64,000 nucleotides of DNA from Poronia punctata (lineage: Eukaryota; Ascomycota; Sordariomycetes; Xylariales; Xylariaceae), in NCBI GenBank assembly GCA_022579005.1, contig MU401577.1:1-64000 (forward strand), in the 5' to 3' direction. Below the pieces are notes generated by a model, which ran no database searches, was not told the DNA's origin, and saw nothing but the letters and a program-made list of their open reading frames with translations. Within the stretch, counting starts at the first letter, position 1. Every line of letters starts with the position of its first letter. Made by a program: the position numbers and the translations under genes. Shown here one piece after another: positions 1 through 12,289 of this stretch.

Positions 1-2396
1 TTTTTAAGCGTTAACTATTTAAAAACTAGCTATATAAGCTACTTAGTACTTTATTAGCTTTTTATTTAGTTTTATTAATAAAAGCAATAAAATATCTACC
101 TTTTATAAATATTTTCTTTTAAAGTTTTTATATATAATATTAATTTAAGCTTTTATATTTATATTTATAATAACCTTTTTTAGCTTTTGCTTACTGCTTA
201 AAAAAACTATAGCTACTACTTAAAATAGCTTTATAGTACTAAATACTTTATAAAACTTTATTAAAGTAAATTAAATATATTAACTTACTTTAGCTTAGCT
301 TTTAACTTTTTATTTTTAAAGTTTAACTAAGCTATTTAAACGTTTTATATTTTACTTTTAAGCTATTTTAATAGTTTTTGCTTAACTTTACTTAATTAGC
401 AATTTAACGCTAACTACTTATTTTTTAAGCAATACTTAGCTATATAGCTTTTTTTACTATAATAATAGCACTTTATAAAGCTATTGCTAATATATGCTAA
501 TTTATTTTAATTTTAATTTATTTATTACTTTAATAAGTTATTAGTTTTTTTTTTAAATTGCTTAAGCGCTTTTAAGTTATTTACTAACTTTTTTTACTTT
601 AATAAGCGTTTAATATATTTTTGCTTTTATAATAGCTTATACTCTTTACTAGCATAATACTAAGTGCTTTATTATTTTTTAGCTTTTTAATATACTATAA
701 CTATATTATTAAGCAATATATACTGCTTTACTAAAACCTTTTTTAGTTTTTTTTAAAGTTTATACTAATAATTAAAAGCTAGTTAGCTATTATTTTCTAA
801 TAATATAGCGCTTTTAAGCTTTTATATTAATACTTACTAATAAAAAAAAAAATCTTTTAAGTTTTTATTTTTTTATTGCTAAAGCTTATATAACTACTTT
901 TAAAAAGTTTACTTAAATAGCTTTAAGTTAACGTTTTCTTATTAAATAAACTTTTAAAAGTTATTAAAAATAGCTTTATTTTTTAAGTTATTATAATTTA
1001 ATATATTTTAATAAAAACGCTAATTTATTTAAATATTAAATTTAGCTTATATTAAAGCTTATATAATTTATATTAAATCTTTATAGCTAAGCTTTTACTA
1101 ATTGCTTTTTTTTATAGCTATAATCTAGTTTTTAATTTTTATAGCAATAGTATTTTGCTTTAGCTACTTATAATTATATATAAAAGCTTTAGCATTATTT
1201 TTATATTATAGCTCCTTTTACTTAGTAAGTAGCTAAAACAACTATAAGTTTTAATTTATTATATTAATAATTTAGTTTAAAAAATTATTTTTTTAGCTTT
1301 TTAAACTTTTATAAAAACTATTATAATAAAAGCTTTTATTAAATAAGCTACTATATAATAGTAGCTTAAAGTAAAAAAAATAGCCTTTACTTTTTTAACC
1401 TTTTTAAAAGTTGCTAGCTATTAGCTAATTATTTATTTTAATAAATAATATATTTTATTTTAAGTTTTTTAGTTTACTATTAAGTTTTTTACTTTTTTTA
1501 TTATATTTATTATTACTTTTTTATTTTTAGTTATTTGCAAATTTAGCTTAACTATTAGCTAGTTTTTTTAGTTCTTATTGCTTATTTTTAATATTAAGTT
1601 TATTAAGCTTGTTTATATTGTTGCTAGTTATTTACTTAGTAGTTATAAACTATACCTAGTTTCTAATTTAAATTCTTTTACTAAACATTACATTATAACT
1701 TAAAAATATAAAAATAAAAAAGTATAAAAGTTTAAGCAATAAAGTAGTTATAAAGTAATATTGCTAGCAATTCTAAAAACTAAATATATTAAATAACTTT
1801 TATTTAGTTAGCTAAGTAAATAACTAAACTAGCTAAAAAAATTAAAAAAAATATAACTAATAAAGCTTTAGCTATTAGTTAGCGTAGCTTTAGCAAATAA
1901 GTGGTTTGTGCGCAAATAGCTTCCTTAGCTAGGTGCCCTGTTATAGTAGCATAGCTATTTTTAAAATTATATACAAACTATATATTACTTTATTAACTAT
2001 AATACTTTTATCTATAGCGTAGCATTGCTATATTAACTTACTAAAATAAGCTTTTAATATTAATTATAATAACCTAGTATAACTAAGTTAAAACCTTTAA
2101 ATAAAACAAACAGTCCTTTAAAGCTTAAGCTAAAAAAAAAACAAAAATAGTATAAAATAATATAGTAAATTAAGTTATATATAAAATCTTTTATATATTT
2201 TATAAATTATATTATTATAAAAGTCTAAAGCAGCAAATATATAAAAATAATATTTAATATTTAATATTAATTAGCAATTAATTTATATCTTGTTTTAAAT
2301 ATTGCCTAGTTAAAAATAAAATAAGCTAGTAGCTTTTTATAGTAAATATGCTTTATAATACAGCAAAGCTATAGCAACCCTAAGCGCTAAATTTAC

Positions 2397-2518
2397 AAAC
2401 CTATTATAGTAACAAGCGTTGTTAATTTTACAAGCGTTATAAAATCTACAGCTGTTATAAATTTTACTAGTACTAATACATTTACAACGCTTATAAATTT
2501 TACAACGATTATAAGCTC
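2397..2518. repeat. Subterminal degenerate short repeats
   Basis: About five degenerate copies of a unit resembling TTTTACAACGCTTATAAA occur in a row, in variants such as acaagcgttataaaa and acaacgattataag. They lie 300-420 bp inside the transposon terminus at 2821. Clustered short subterminal motifs are known transposase-binding regions in hAT-type elements; that role here is inference. Confidence 0.5.
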
Positions 2519-2536
2519 CTATATCCTCCTGCAGCA

Positions 2537-2662
2537 GTAGGTAAGTAAGTAAGTAGGTAAGTAAGTAGGTAGGTAGGTAGGTAAGTAGGTAAGTAGGTAA
2601 GTAGGTAGGTAGGTAGGTAAGTAAGTAGGTAGGTAAGTAGGTAAGTAGGTAAGTAGGTAGGT
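2537..2662. repeat. Tandem GTAG/GTAAGTAG low-complexity array
   Basis: An uninterrupted array of 4-bp units GTAG and GTAA (gtaggtaagtaagtag...) covers about 125 bp. It lies between the subterminal repeats and the conserved right end. It contains no C at all. Shorter GGTAGGTA runs occur throughout the spacers of this window. Confidence 0.9.
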
Positions 2663-2678
2663 ATACCTAGCAGTCCTT

Positions 2679-2821
2679 GCAGGTTAAGTCATTTTTCTAT
2701 AAAATACTTACCTTAGGCAAGAGACGCTGCGTTGCGATCTGCATGCTAGCGTTAAGTATTTAGACCTAAGTGGGGAACTCTTTAGATGTAGGAATTTTTC
2801 AAGGTAGACGTAGGTGGGCTA
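2679..2821 (+). repeat. Transposon right end with terminal inverted repeat
   Basis: This 143-bp stretch matches 27222-27368 over its whole length with scattered substitutions and small indels. The outer 56 bp correspond to the terminal inverted repeat that ends ...gtaggtgggcta. A few C-to-T style differences (ctttagatg against ccttggatg) suggest light RIP. The next 8 bases, tactttac, would be the target duplication if the element was inserted in the same way as the 27-kb copy, but the left partner is not visible. Confidence 0.75.
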
Positions 2822-3474
2822 TACTTTACAGTATCTCTCGTCATCGCTAAGCTTAGAGTAGCCTATCTTTGCAATAGAAAGTGGATGGTACCCGCTTCTT
2901 AGCTGCGTCTGTACGAGTAGGTATGCACGTATACGTACACATACAAATATGTAGGTAGAGTGACTTTTGGCTCTTGTAACCAAGAATTAACTTGTGGGGT
3001 TCCCAGATTTTGGTCATTTTATCCTCACTCTCTGTTTCTTCGACGAGGTCTCTTCGTCATCTATCTATCTAACCTTAGTCTGACTGTCTTGATTCCCGCC
3101 TTGTTCCCTTGTTCTCGGCATTTGTTTACTTCCCTCTACTTGGTGCCCCCTTTAAGCTACGATCGCAACATAGGTGTATTGTCCCGACAAATTATCAAGA
3201 CTGATATCGACATCAGACGTCGATATTTTAGTCTATCTAATCAAAATACTCAAGTCTGTTTTGACAAAGTGGCAGACGTTCATTCACTCGATGTATCACT
3301 GCCAGTCCGCTCAAATGAAGCAATAACATCTACCTCACACCCACCGGCATATCACTGCCTACCGGCCCTTCGCACGTCTATAGACGACTCGGGTGTCACC
3401 TAACCTAAATATATATATATATGGTATATATACATAGTAATACCTAGATCTGGGCAACTCTATAAGTCGCAACA
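2822..3474. other. Spacer and promoter of antiporter gene
   Basis: Normal-composition spacer between the transposon end and the antiporter start. An open frame at 2960-3403 has no recognisable domain and is not called. A short TATATATATATGGTATATATA tract at about 3409-3430 lies roughly 50 bp before the start codon and could serve as a core promoter element. Confidence 0.4.
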
Positions 3475-5537
3475 ATGCCAACCCTCGATACTTCAAACTT
3501 CAACATCGTCGTCAGTGTTCTTGGCGGATGGATCTCGTTATTCGGATTGGTGTCGTATCTGCTAAAAGAGAACTTTTATCTATCGGAAGCTCGTAAGTTC
3601 AGAATTTGTGACTTTTCATATAATAAATATTTCTTCGTCAACATAGTTTAAACCCGGACCAACAGTCCCCCTTGCTCGCGCTGCTGACAATCAATTCTTG
3701 TCCTCCAGTGATCTCCCTCTTGGCGGGCATCGCCTTCTCGCCGCATGCCCTTGGTTGGGTCCGGCCCGTGGAATATGCGGGATCTGTGGAAAACCTAAAT
3801 AGCGTGACTCTTTATTTCACCCGCCTAGTCCTTGGCGTTCAGCTTGTCCTGGCCGGCGTGCAATTGCCAAGTCGCTATTTGCGGAAAGAATGGAAACCTC
3901 TCGCTCTCCTTCTCGGGCCCATAATGACTGCCATGTGGCTAGCAACCGGCCTATTGGTCTGGGCGCTTGTGCCACACCTCCCTTTCCTCCACGCACTAGC
4001 AATAGGCGCTTGCGTGACGCCCACCGACCCGGTCCTTTCCAACGTTATTGTGAAGGGCAAGTTCGCGGATCATAACGTGCCTAAAGACTTACAGAAAATC
4101 ATTATTGCCGAATCCGGCGCCAACGACGGCCTTGGATACCCCTTTCTCTTCCTCGCTCTCTACCTTATCAAGTACGTTGGCGACGGCGGCGTCTCGGAGT
4201 CCGGCGGAGGCGGTCTTGCTATCGGTCTTTGGTTCGGAGAAACATGGGGATATACCATTATTCTCAGCATCATCTATGGCGCATTAGTCGGATGGCTCGC
4301 CAAGGAACTGCTACACTACTGCGAGGAACATAAATTTGTCGACCGAGAAAGCTTCCTAGTCTTTGCTTTGTCCTTGGCCTTATTCATCACAGGCACGTGT
4401 GGCATGATCGGGAGTGATGATATCCTTGCTTGCTTTATAGCCGGTAATGTTTTTACGTGGGATGATTGGTTTCGCCTGGAAACGCTTGACGAGGTTCGTT
4501 AATGGCCGTTATATGAATGGCGACGACTTTTCGACCAAAATACCAATGCTGACTTTTACTATAGTACGATCATGCCCCTGTCTAACTGCCTACCCGTCTC
4601 TCTATGGTCATACTGTACCATAAAGTCTCCTCTGCGGTACCGTCGTTTGCTAACATTGGGTGTAGTTCACTGCAACCGACTATCGATATGCTACTCAATG
4701 TGGTAATCTTCATGTGGTATGGGGCTGTTTGTCCGTGGCAGGACTTTGTCAGCAACAGCGTGGTCCCGATTTATCGCCTGATACCACTCGGCATCTTAAT
4801 ACTGCTGTTCAGACGTCTCCCGTTTATCTTGGCTTTGTGGAAGAAAATCCCACAGATAGATGGCGTCCGGCAGGCTACTTTCATGGGATTCTTCGGCCCA
4901 ATCGGTTGTTCGGCGATCTTCTACCTCTATATCACTGCCGAATTCGTTAGAAAACTGAATCCCGGGGGTGGGGATGTGCCAAGAGGAGACGTCGCAAACC
5001 TCGAAGAGGCTGTCAATGTAATAGTCTGGTTCATGGTTATCGTCAGCGTTGTATGTCGTCTTGCCCCGGTTAACGCTATGCTATGTCACATCAGCTCACT
5101 CTTGTTAGGTTGTACATGGTCTAAGTATTCCGTTGGGAAAACTGGGGTTCCAACTACCACGGACGTTTTCGAGAACCTTGAGCACAAGTACAAGCATGGA
5201 ACGTACATCCTTTCAAATGGGCAACTTCATAACTGATGTACGGTTACCGAGAAGCCGATCGAGAAACCGTACAGGCGGGAACAATTCAGAATCCCGGTCG
5301 AATTCAACGGGACACGGATTCAAAACCGGTGGCACCGCAGGAGCACCGCAGGAGCGCCCGCCATCCGTGCACATGCCAAACCAGAGCCAAACCAACCAGG
5401 CTGAAAATGGACTCGACAGAGCGAACCCACCTGCCGAAACCGAATCTCCGTTAACACAGTCTCCTACCGGGCCTCATAGGACTGTCCGCTTCCCCGACGA
5501 AGCTCGAGGGCATGGTATTCAGAGCTCAAGCTTATGA
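3475..5537 (+). CDS. Plasma-membrane Na+/H+ antiporter, CPA1 Nha1/Sod2-like (four exons, one doubtful junction)
   Basis: Predicted exchanger of Na+/K+ for protons, used for salt and pH homeostasis. Exons by eye: 3475-3592, 3709-4492, 4666-5050 and 5109-5537, giving about 571 residues. Exon 1 encodes a first membrane helix. Joining it at 3709 (donor gtaagt, branch ctgac) restores SEALISLLAGIAFSPHA. Exon 2 carries the TPTDPV motif (about residue 143) and ESGANDGLGYPF (about 173-184), whose ND pair is the ion-binding signature of this family. Exon 3 continues with QPTIDMLLN and exon 4 with VHGLSIPLGKLGFQLPRT, then a short hydrophilic tail. That tail is far shorter than in yeast Nha1. Coding continuity at exon 2/3 requires a cut after 4492, but the nearest GT starts at 4494. 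The gene may therefore carry a 1-base frameshift or use a non-canonical site. Flanking RIP blocks make decay plausible. Confidence 0.85.
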
Positions 5538-6180
5538 TAGCAATTTCATCGGAGGCTTGATGACAAGACCTGTTCTCATTCTTCCTTGATGAGCCCCCGA
5601 TTTGTGGTGTCTGTACGATGCCCAAGCCGGATATTGAAGAATTCTCGAAAAGCCGATATCCCCTTTTATATCAAGGCGTTGTAACTAAGTCTTCTATAAA
5701 GCTTAGCTTTTGTCGGCACCTCTAGGTATATAAAAGCCGTGCTTGCTATAGTGTTCCGGCCGATATATACGAGTTAGAGGAGCGAGCATAAAGTTGCTGG
5801 CGTTGTAGAATGGTGTAGGCCTACTCTGTGTTATTTTATTAGGTACCTACTTAATCTCAAAGCGCCGTTTATAAACCCTCATCTACGCGTAGGCAGTACA
5901 AAGAAGTTTATACAATTTCCCCTGGAATTTCCGTTTCTGTATCGATGATCGAGTTTCATAGCTCAGCCGTGAGACGGCCATTTGCTCGCAGCTTATGTAG
6001 TCTACATAGTATGCATTTTATGAGTTGAACTATCTCAAATACCATAGGCAGCAACAGAACGACCAGCATCCCAACTAAGTAGTTAGACTGAACACTTGTT
6101 GATGTCTTGCTGCTCACGTGGGCTGTGGTATACGTGGACATTTGGATGTTATATGCAAGTACGCATACAGTTACTAAACT
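5538..6180. other. 3' flank of antiporter gene
   Basis: Composition is normal up to about 6.1 kb, then turns AT-rich at the retrotransposon. A minus-strand open frame of 111 codons (5956-6291) is hydrophobic but overlaps the retrotransposon terminal repeat and has no recognisable domain, so it is not called. Confidence 0.4.
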
Positions 6181-6239
6181 TATAACAGGCAACTTTAACA
6201 TTGTACAAGTACAACATGATGATTTTATAAGTGTAGATC

Positions 6240-6510
6240 CGCTGGTTGCAAGGATAAGTAGACTACATAAGATAAGGGTACTAATATACAAAAGATAATA
6301 TAAAATAGTTAAAAGTAGGTACTAGGTATAGTATTTATTTATATTTTATATATTTTAAACTTTTAAATACTTTTTTTTTATTTTACTTTATATATAATAT
6401 ATTAATAGGTTTTTTATATTAGTTAATATAAGTTTATATATTTTAATTAGTATATTAAACTATATTAGTACTATAAGACTAAAAGTATAAATATATATTT
6501 GCGTAGCTTT
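6240..6510 (+). repeat. Left (5') long terminal repeat
   Basis: Aligns directly with 12290-12568, for example gtactaatata...agttaaaagta.gtacta.gtata and tatataatatattaataggttttttata in both. The outer (left) end retains C and G, while the inner (right) end is A/T-converted. Similarity may extend leftwards to about 6180, but alignment there is weak, so the true start is uncertain. Confidence 0.75.
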
Positions 6511-8438
6511 ATAGCAAGCAAATAGTTATTTTTAAAATTTTTAAAATTATTAAAAAATTTTTATTTTTTATTAATTTAATAGTACTAATTATGTTTATAA
6601 TATAGCTAATATAGACTATATAAGTAGCAGCAGTAGCAAAAGCACTAATAATGCTAATAATAATAAGGTTGCTTTTAAAGTTAATAGTACTAATATAACT
6701 TTTAGTTGCTAGCTTAATATTTTACTATTAAAAAAATATATAAAAAATATTTAAATTGCTTTTAATTTTAAAAAAACAAAAGCAAAGCTTAATTAATACT
6801 TTAACTTTATTTATAAAGCAGTAAATAAGCAGCAAAAACTTATTATAAAAAAGTAAATAAAGTTATAAAAATAGTATATAAATATAATTATAACTTAAAA
6901 TAATATTAAATATTTATTAAATATTTTAATTTATGCTGTTAACTTTGCTTAAAAAAATAATATATTTATAAAAACTTTATTAATAAAAAATATAAAAAGC
7001 TTTAAAGCATAGTAAATAGTATTATAATAAATATTAAGCATTTTAATAAGGTAGCAAATAGCTTTAACTTATATATTAATAAACTTGCTTATTATAAAAA
7101 AGCTATTATATATAAAGTAAACAACTTTAAATATAGCTTTAAAAAAGTAGCTAAAAAAATTGCTTAAGTATATAATTAAGCTTAATAAGTTAAAAAAGCT
7201 ATATTTAATTAAACTATATTTATTAACTTTAACTTTTATAGCTAAAAATATGCTATAAAAGCTTTATTGCTTATTTAAAGCTAAAATATTATAAACAATA
7301 ATATAGTTTAAAGCTAAAGTTAATATGTAATTAATATAATAACTGCTATAGCATTGCTATATTAAACTTAAACTTAAATTAAACTAGCTTTAAAATTTTA
7401 TTTAAAAAGTAAAAAAAGTATATAAAATGCTTACTATTTATTTTTAGCTAAAAGTACTTTAATATTAAATACTAGCTTTAAAAATAATATTAGCGTTAAA
7501 TTTATAATGCTTTAGTACTTTTAAAAGCTTGCTAGCATGTTAACTAAAATATAGCTACTAAATAATATTTTAAATTTTTATAAAAACTAAAGTATTAGTT
7601 ATATAGCAATACTATAAAAAGCAGCTATTAAAGCAATATTTTTAAATATTTTTTTTAAGCTAACTTATTATATTTTAAATTATATAAAGCAAAAAATAAA
7701 GTTACTATTTTATTATAGTTATGCTTAATTTATGCTAATTAAATAGTTTTTTTAAAGCTTTAAAAAATTTAATACTAGTTATAATAAGCGCTAATATTAT
7801 ACTAGCTATAAATAACTTATATTATAATAAAAATAAATAATAACTTTAAAATATTAATAAATTTTTTATGCTATTAAAACGTTTTTAAATAAATTAATTT
7901 ACTTAAAAGCATAATATAAAATATAAGTAATAATAATATATTATATAAGCTATTTATTTTATTTATAAACTTTATATATAAGTTTAATAAAACTATAGTT
8001 ATTTTTACGTAGTATATAAAAAAAGTATTTTTTAGCTTATTATTAAATATAGTATATACGTTATAAACTTAAAAAGTTATTTATAATAAAATTTATAATA
8101 AGTTATTTTTTATTTAAGTATACTTTTGCTTAATAATAAGTATACTTAATAATAGTTAAATAGTTAAAAAAATAATATATTAAGCAAAGCTTATAGCTTA
8201 TATAAACGCTAAATTAATTATATATAAGCTTAATATAACTAAAAAACTTTTATTTATATTAAATATAATAAATATAATAAATACTTATTTAAGCTATATT
8301 AATAATAATAATAACTTAATAAAAAAACTTTAGTTAACTATTTTTAACTTTTAATATAATAACTATAATATAAGTTATATTTATAAAAAAACTAATAATA
8401 TAAAAAGGGGTTTTATAGTTAAAAGTAAATAACTAATA

Positions 8439-8480
8439 TATTATAGTTATAATAAAAAAGGCTATATAATAGCTAATTAT
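8439..8480 (+). pseudogene. RIP-mutated Gag CCHC zinc knuckle
   Basis: In this plus frame the 14 codons read YYSYNKKGYIIANY. The Tyr residues fall at positions 1, 4, 9 and 14, exactly the CX2CX4HX4C spacing of a retroviral-type zinc knuckle, with Gly at position 8 as usual. RIP turns TGT and CAT codons into TAT, so each Cys and His would become Tyr. The motif is thus a Gag nucleocapsid remnant and the surrounding ORF is dead. Confidence 0.75.
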
Positions 8481-11400
8481 AAGTTTAAAAAAAATATAAT
8501 AAAATACTTATATAAAGCTGCTAAAATGCTAAGCTTATAAAAAAAAGCTAAGTAATAATTATTAAAAGTATAATATATAAGCAAGCTTATAAGCTTATAA
8601 GTAGTTAAAAACTATATAAAAAAACTTATTTTAATAGTTATTAAGCTAATAAGCTAAATAATAAAAAAAGTAAAAGTAATATTATACTAAAATAATAGCT
8701 TAATAATAATAAAAAGTATAATATTTTTAAATAAGCTATTATAGTAATAAATAATTAATAAAATAGCTTTATTTTATTAGTTTAATAAAATAAAAGCGCA
8801 AATAAACTATAACTAAAATAAAAAAAGTTATATAATAGTTATTTTAACTATTATAATATTTTTAAAGCTATGCTTAGTAATAAAAGCGCTTTTATAATAT
8901 TTTTTAACTATAAATATACTTATTATTATATTTTTAAAAACTTTATAGCATAGCTAAAGCTTTATAACTTTTAGCGTAAAAATTAAATATATAAAGTAAA
9001 AAGTTAAAGCTTATAAGTAGTAAAAAACTATAAAGTTAAAGTAAAATAAATTAATATAAATAATTATAAATTAAGTAAATAGTTAGTAATTAGCAGTGTA
9101 ATACTAAATAGTATATTTTTTAGTAAATTAACTATTAGCAAGCAAAAGTTTTATAAGTAAAGTAATATATTTATAATATATAGCTAATTTAAAATTATTA
9201 TATTTATAAACTTTAAAAGCAAGCTTATAATAATACTAATATATAATATTATAGCTATAAGCTTAAAATTAGCTTACTTAAGTATTTTAAAGCTAATTTA
9301 AATAAGTATAATTTATATGCTAAATATTATAAAGCTAGTAATAAAAGTTAAATAGTATAAAGCAATGCTTTAAAACTTTAAAATTTAGGCGTTATTAAAC
9401 TAGTATATAAAAAAATTTTTAAGCTTATTTAATTTTAAAAAATAATATATAAATATTATAATTAAAACTAAATATTATATTAATATTAGTAATAACGTAC
9501 TTATTAAGCTATTATTATAAAAGTATAGCTTTTTATAAAAACGTATACTTTATAACTTTATTAAAGCTTACTTTAGTATTTATATTTAAAAAAGCAAAAG
9601 TTTATAAAGATTACTAGCGCTTTTAACTTTAAAAAAGGCTTTAAAAGCTATTATACTAAATAAAAACTTTTTTAAATATAATAAAAAAATTATATAGTAT
9701 ATATATTATAATTTTTAAAAAGTTAATAAATAAACTAAAAAGTATATATACTTGCTTTTAAATATGTAAAATAAAGTTTAGCATATTGCTAGCTATTAAT
9801 AATATATTTTTATTAACTTAAAAAATAACTTTTAGTATATTAAAGTTTATAAAAAAAACTATAAAAAAACTATATTTATAATACTTTTTAGTATTTATAA
9901 GTAGCTTATTATATTATTTAAGCTATATAACGTACTTATAACGTTTTAAGCGCTAATTTAAAAAATATTTAAAAAGTATTATAAGTAGTTTACTAGCTTT
10001 TTAAATAATATTTATATTTAAAAAGATTTAATTAAACAATTTTATAAACGCTACTATAAAGTATTTATTTACTTAATAAAATATAAAATAATAATTAATA
10101 TATAAAAGTACTTTATATTTGTTTATAAAAGCGTTTTTTTAAGCTTTTATATATTTACTAATAAAATTAAAGCTAATTTAGCTAAAGTATTTATAGTGCT
10201 TAAATATTTAATATTATAAACTATAACTAAAATTTAAATATTTATAAATGCTATAAAATACTTTAAGCACTTTATATACTACTTTATATATTATTTAGCA
10301 CTTTTAATTATTTTTTTAAGTAGCTTAAAAAATATGCTAGTAATATTATTACTAAAAGCATAAAAAGCATAATATAAAATTTATATAGCTATTATTATAA
10401 TATTTATAGTTTAAAGTTTTAATTAGCAACTTTTATTTATTATTAACTTTAATTTAAGTAGTTTATATATTAAAGCTTGCTTAATATAGCTTTATTTATA
10501 TAATATAAAATTATTATTATACTTTATAGCTTATTACTTTAAAAAGCTTATAAAAACATAGTTTTAATACTTTATATAAAAATATAAACTTTTTGCTATT
10601 ATGCTTAGCTTATAATATTAGCATTATTAAGTTAAAAGTAATAATATAATAGTTTAAATAAACTATTAATTACTAATGCTTATTTAAATAAAAGTAAAGT
10701 AACTTATATAAATAGTTTAATTTTTTAATGCTATAAAATATTATAAAATTTAAATAGTATATAAGCTAAGTAAAGTAAACATATTAGCTAATTAGCTATT
10801 AAAGTTTAAAAAAGCTATAGCTAATAATAAAGTAGTACTAAAAGTAATATTATTATAGTAATTTAATAAACTTAATTTATAAGCTATTTTTAAGTATATT
10901 TAATATAGCTTAAATTTGCTTAAAAATATTAACTTTAAATAAAGCTATAAGTACTTTATAATATATAAAAAACGCTTTTATAAAGTAAAGCACTTTTAAC
11001 GCATTTTTAGTAAGCTTTTATATGTTATAAGCACTATAAGCTAAGCAGTATTGCTACTTAAAATATTTAAATTTAAAAATTTAATATAAAAAAGTTATAA
11101 ATTATATAAATATTTTAGCTACTTAAGTATTAGCGTTTTAACTTATAAAATAAGTAAAGCTTTTTAATATTTTAAAATAGTTTTTATTATATAGTAAGTT
11201 ATAATAAAATATATTTTATGCTAACTTATAAAGCTGCTAATAACTTAATTACTTAATTTATAGCTAATTATTTTATTAGCGCTGCTTATAAAGTAAACAA
11301 TAAACTATATATATATAAGCAACTAAAATATATTTATTTATATTAAATATGCTATATTATAAATAAAAGCAAAAATTATACTAAGTATAAAATTTATTAA

Positions 11401-12289
11401 TATTAAGCTTTTAATAATAAAAATAAGCTATACTTTTAAATTTTTAAAAAAATAGATTTATAATAATAGCGCTAGCTTTATAAGTATAAAATTAGTAAAA
11501 TAATATAAATTTAATAAGTTTATTTTTAAGCTTATAACGTTGCTATATTTATAAAGTAATAGTAAAGTTAAAAAAGTTAATAAAAACTTTAAAAAAATTA
11601 TGCTTTATAAAGCTATAATAAACTAGTATTATAATTTATTTGCTTTGTTTGCTTTTATAGTATAAATATATAATTAAGTACTTAAGCTTAGTAGCTATAG
11701 TAGTTATTTTTTTTTATTTAGTACTAAGCTATTTTAAAGTATAAATATTATAAAATATATTAAATATACTTATAAACTAACTAAAAAAAAAAGTAAAAAG
11801 TATAAAAAAGGCTAGCGCTTTATTATAAAGTATTAATAGCATGCTAGCAGTATAATAGCGTAATAGCGTTTTAAAATTAAATTTAAGCTTACTTATAAAA
11901 AAAAAAAAGTTTAATTTATACTTATAGTACTAAAAATTAAATATTATAAGTATAATAATAAGCGTATAAAGCTAAACTTTTTTATAATAGCTTTTAAGTA
12001 ATTATTAGTTACTATTTAAGCAATATATACTAACTTTAAAGCTTAAAAAGCATAGTATTAATAAATAAGTATAATAGTACTAACTTGTTTTTAGCATATT
12101 TAAAAAATAGCTACTTTATAAAAAGTTTATAATATATAAGCAAAATAATACTATAATAAAATAAAAAAAAACTATTAATGCTAGCTAAAATTAACTAAAA
12201 TAGTTAAAGTAGCAGTAAAGTTTATAATAGTAGTAAAAAGTATAAAAGTATAATTAAAAACAATTATGCTAGTAAAGAAAATAATGTAA

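Larger units (their letters stand above)
1..2821. mobile_element. RIP-decayed AT-rich transposon block (right end intact)
   Basis: The first 2.4 kb is almost pure A/T in both strands with stops in every frame; C survives mainly in GC steps such as AGCTT and GCGTT. This is the appearance of DNA saturated by repeat-induced point mutation (CpA to TpA). The block ends at 2821 in a non-decayed terminus, ctaagtggggaactc..., which is near-identical to the right inverted repeat of the complete short element at 26931-27368. I infer that the block is, at least in its right part, a larger member of the same DNA-transposon family. Its left end is outside the window or unrecognisable. No transposase reading frame survives, so the superfamily is assigned only through the related element. 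Confidence 0.7.

Noticed and set aside
2537..2662. Possible CRISPR or telomeric array
   Set aside because: Units are 4 bp without spacers, and not TTAGGG; it is a simple tandem array.
2960..3403. 147-codon open frame upstream of the antiporter
   Set aside because: No domain, odd composition, and it lies directly in the promoter of the real gene.
5956..6291. 111-codon hydrophobic frame on the minus strand
   Set aside because: Overlaps the retrotransposon left LTR; hydrophobicity arises from AT-rich codons; no support as a gene.
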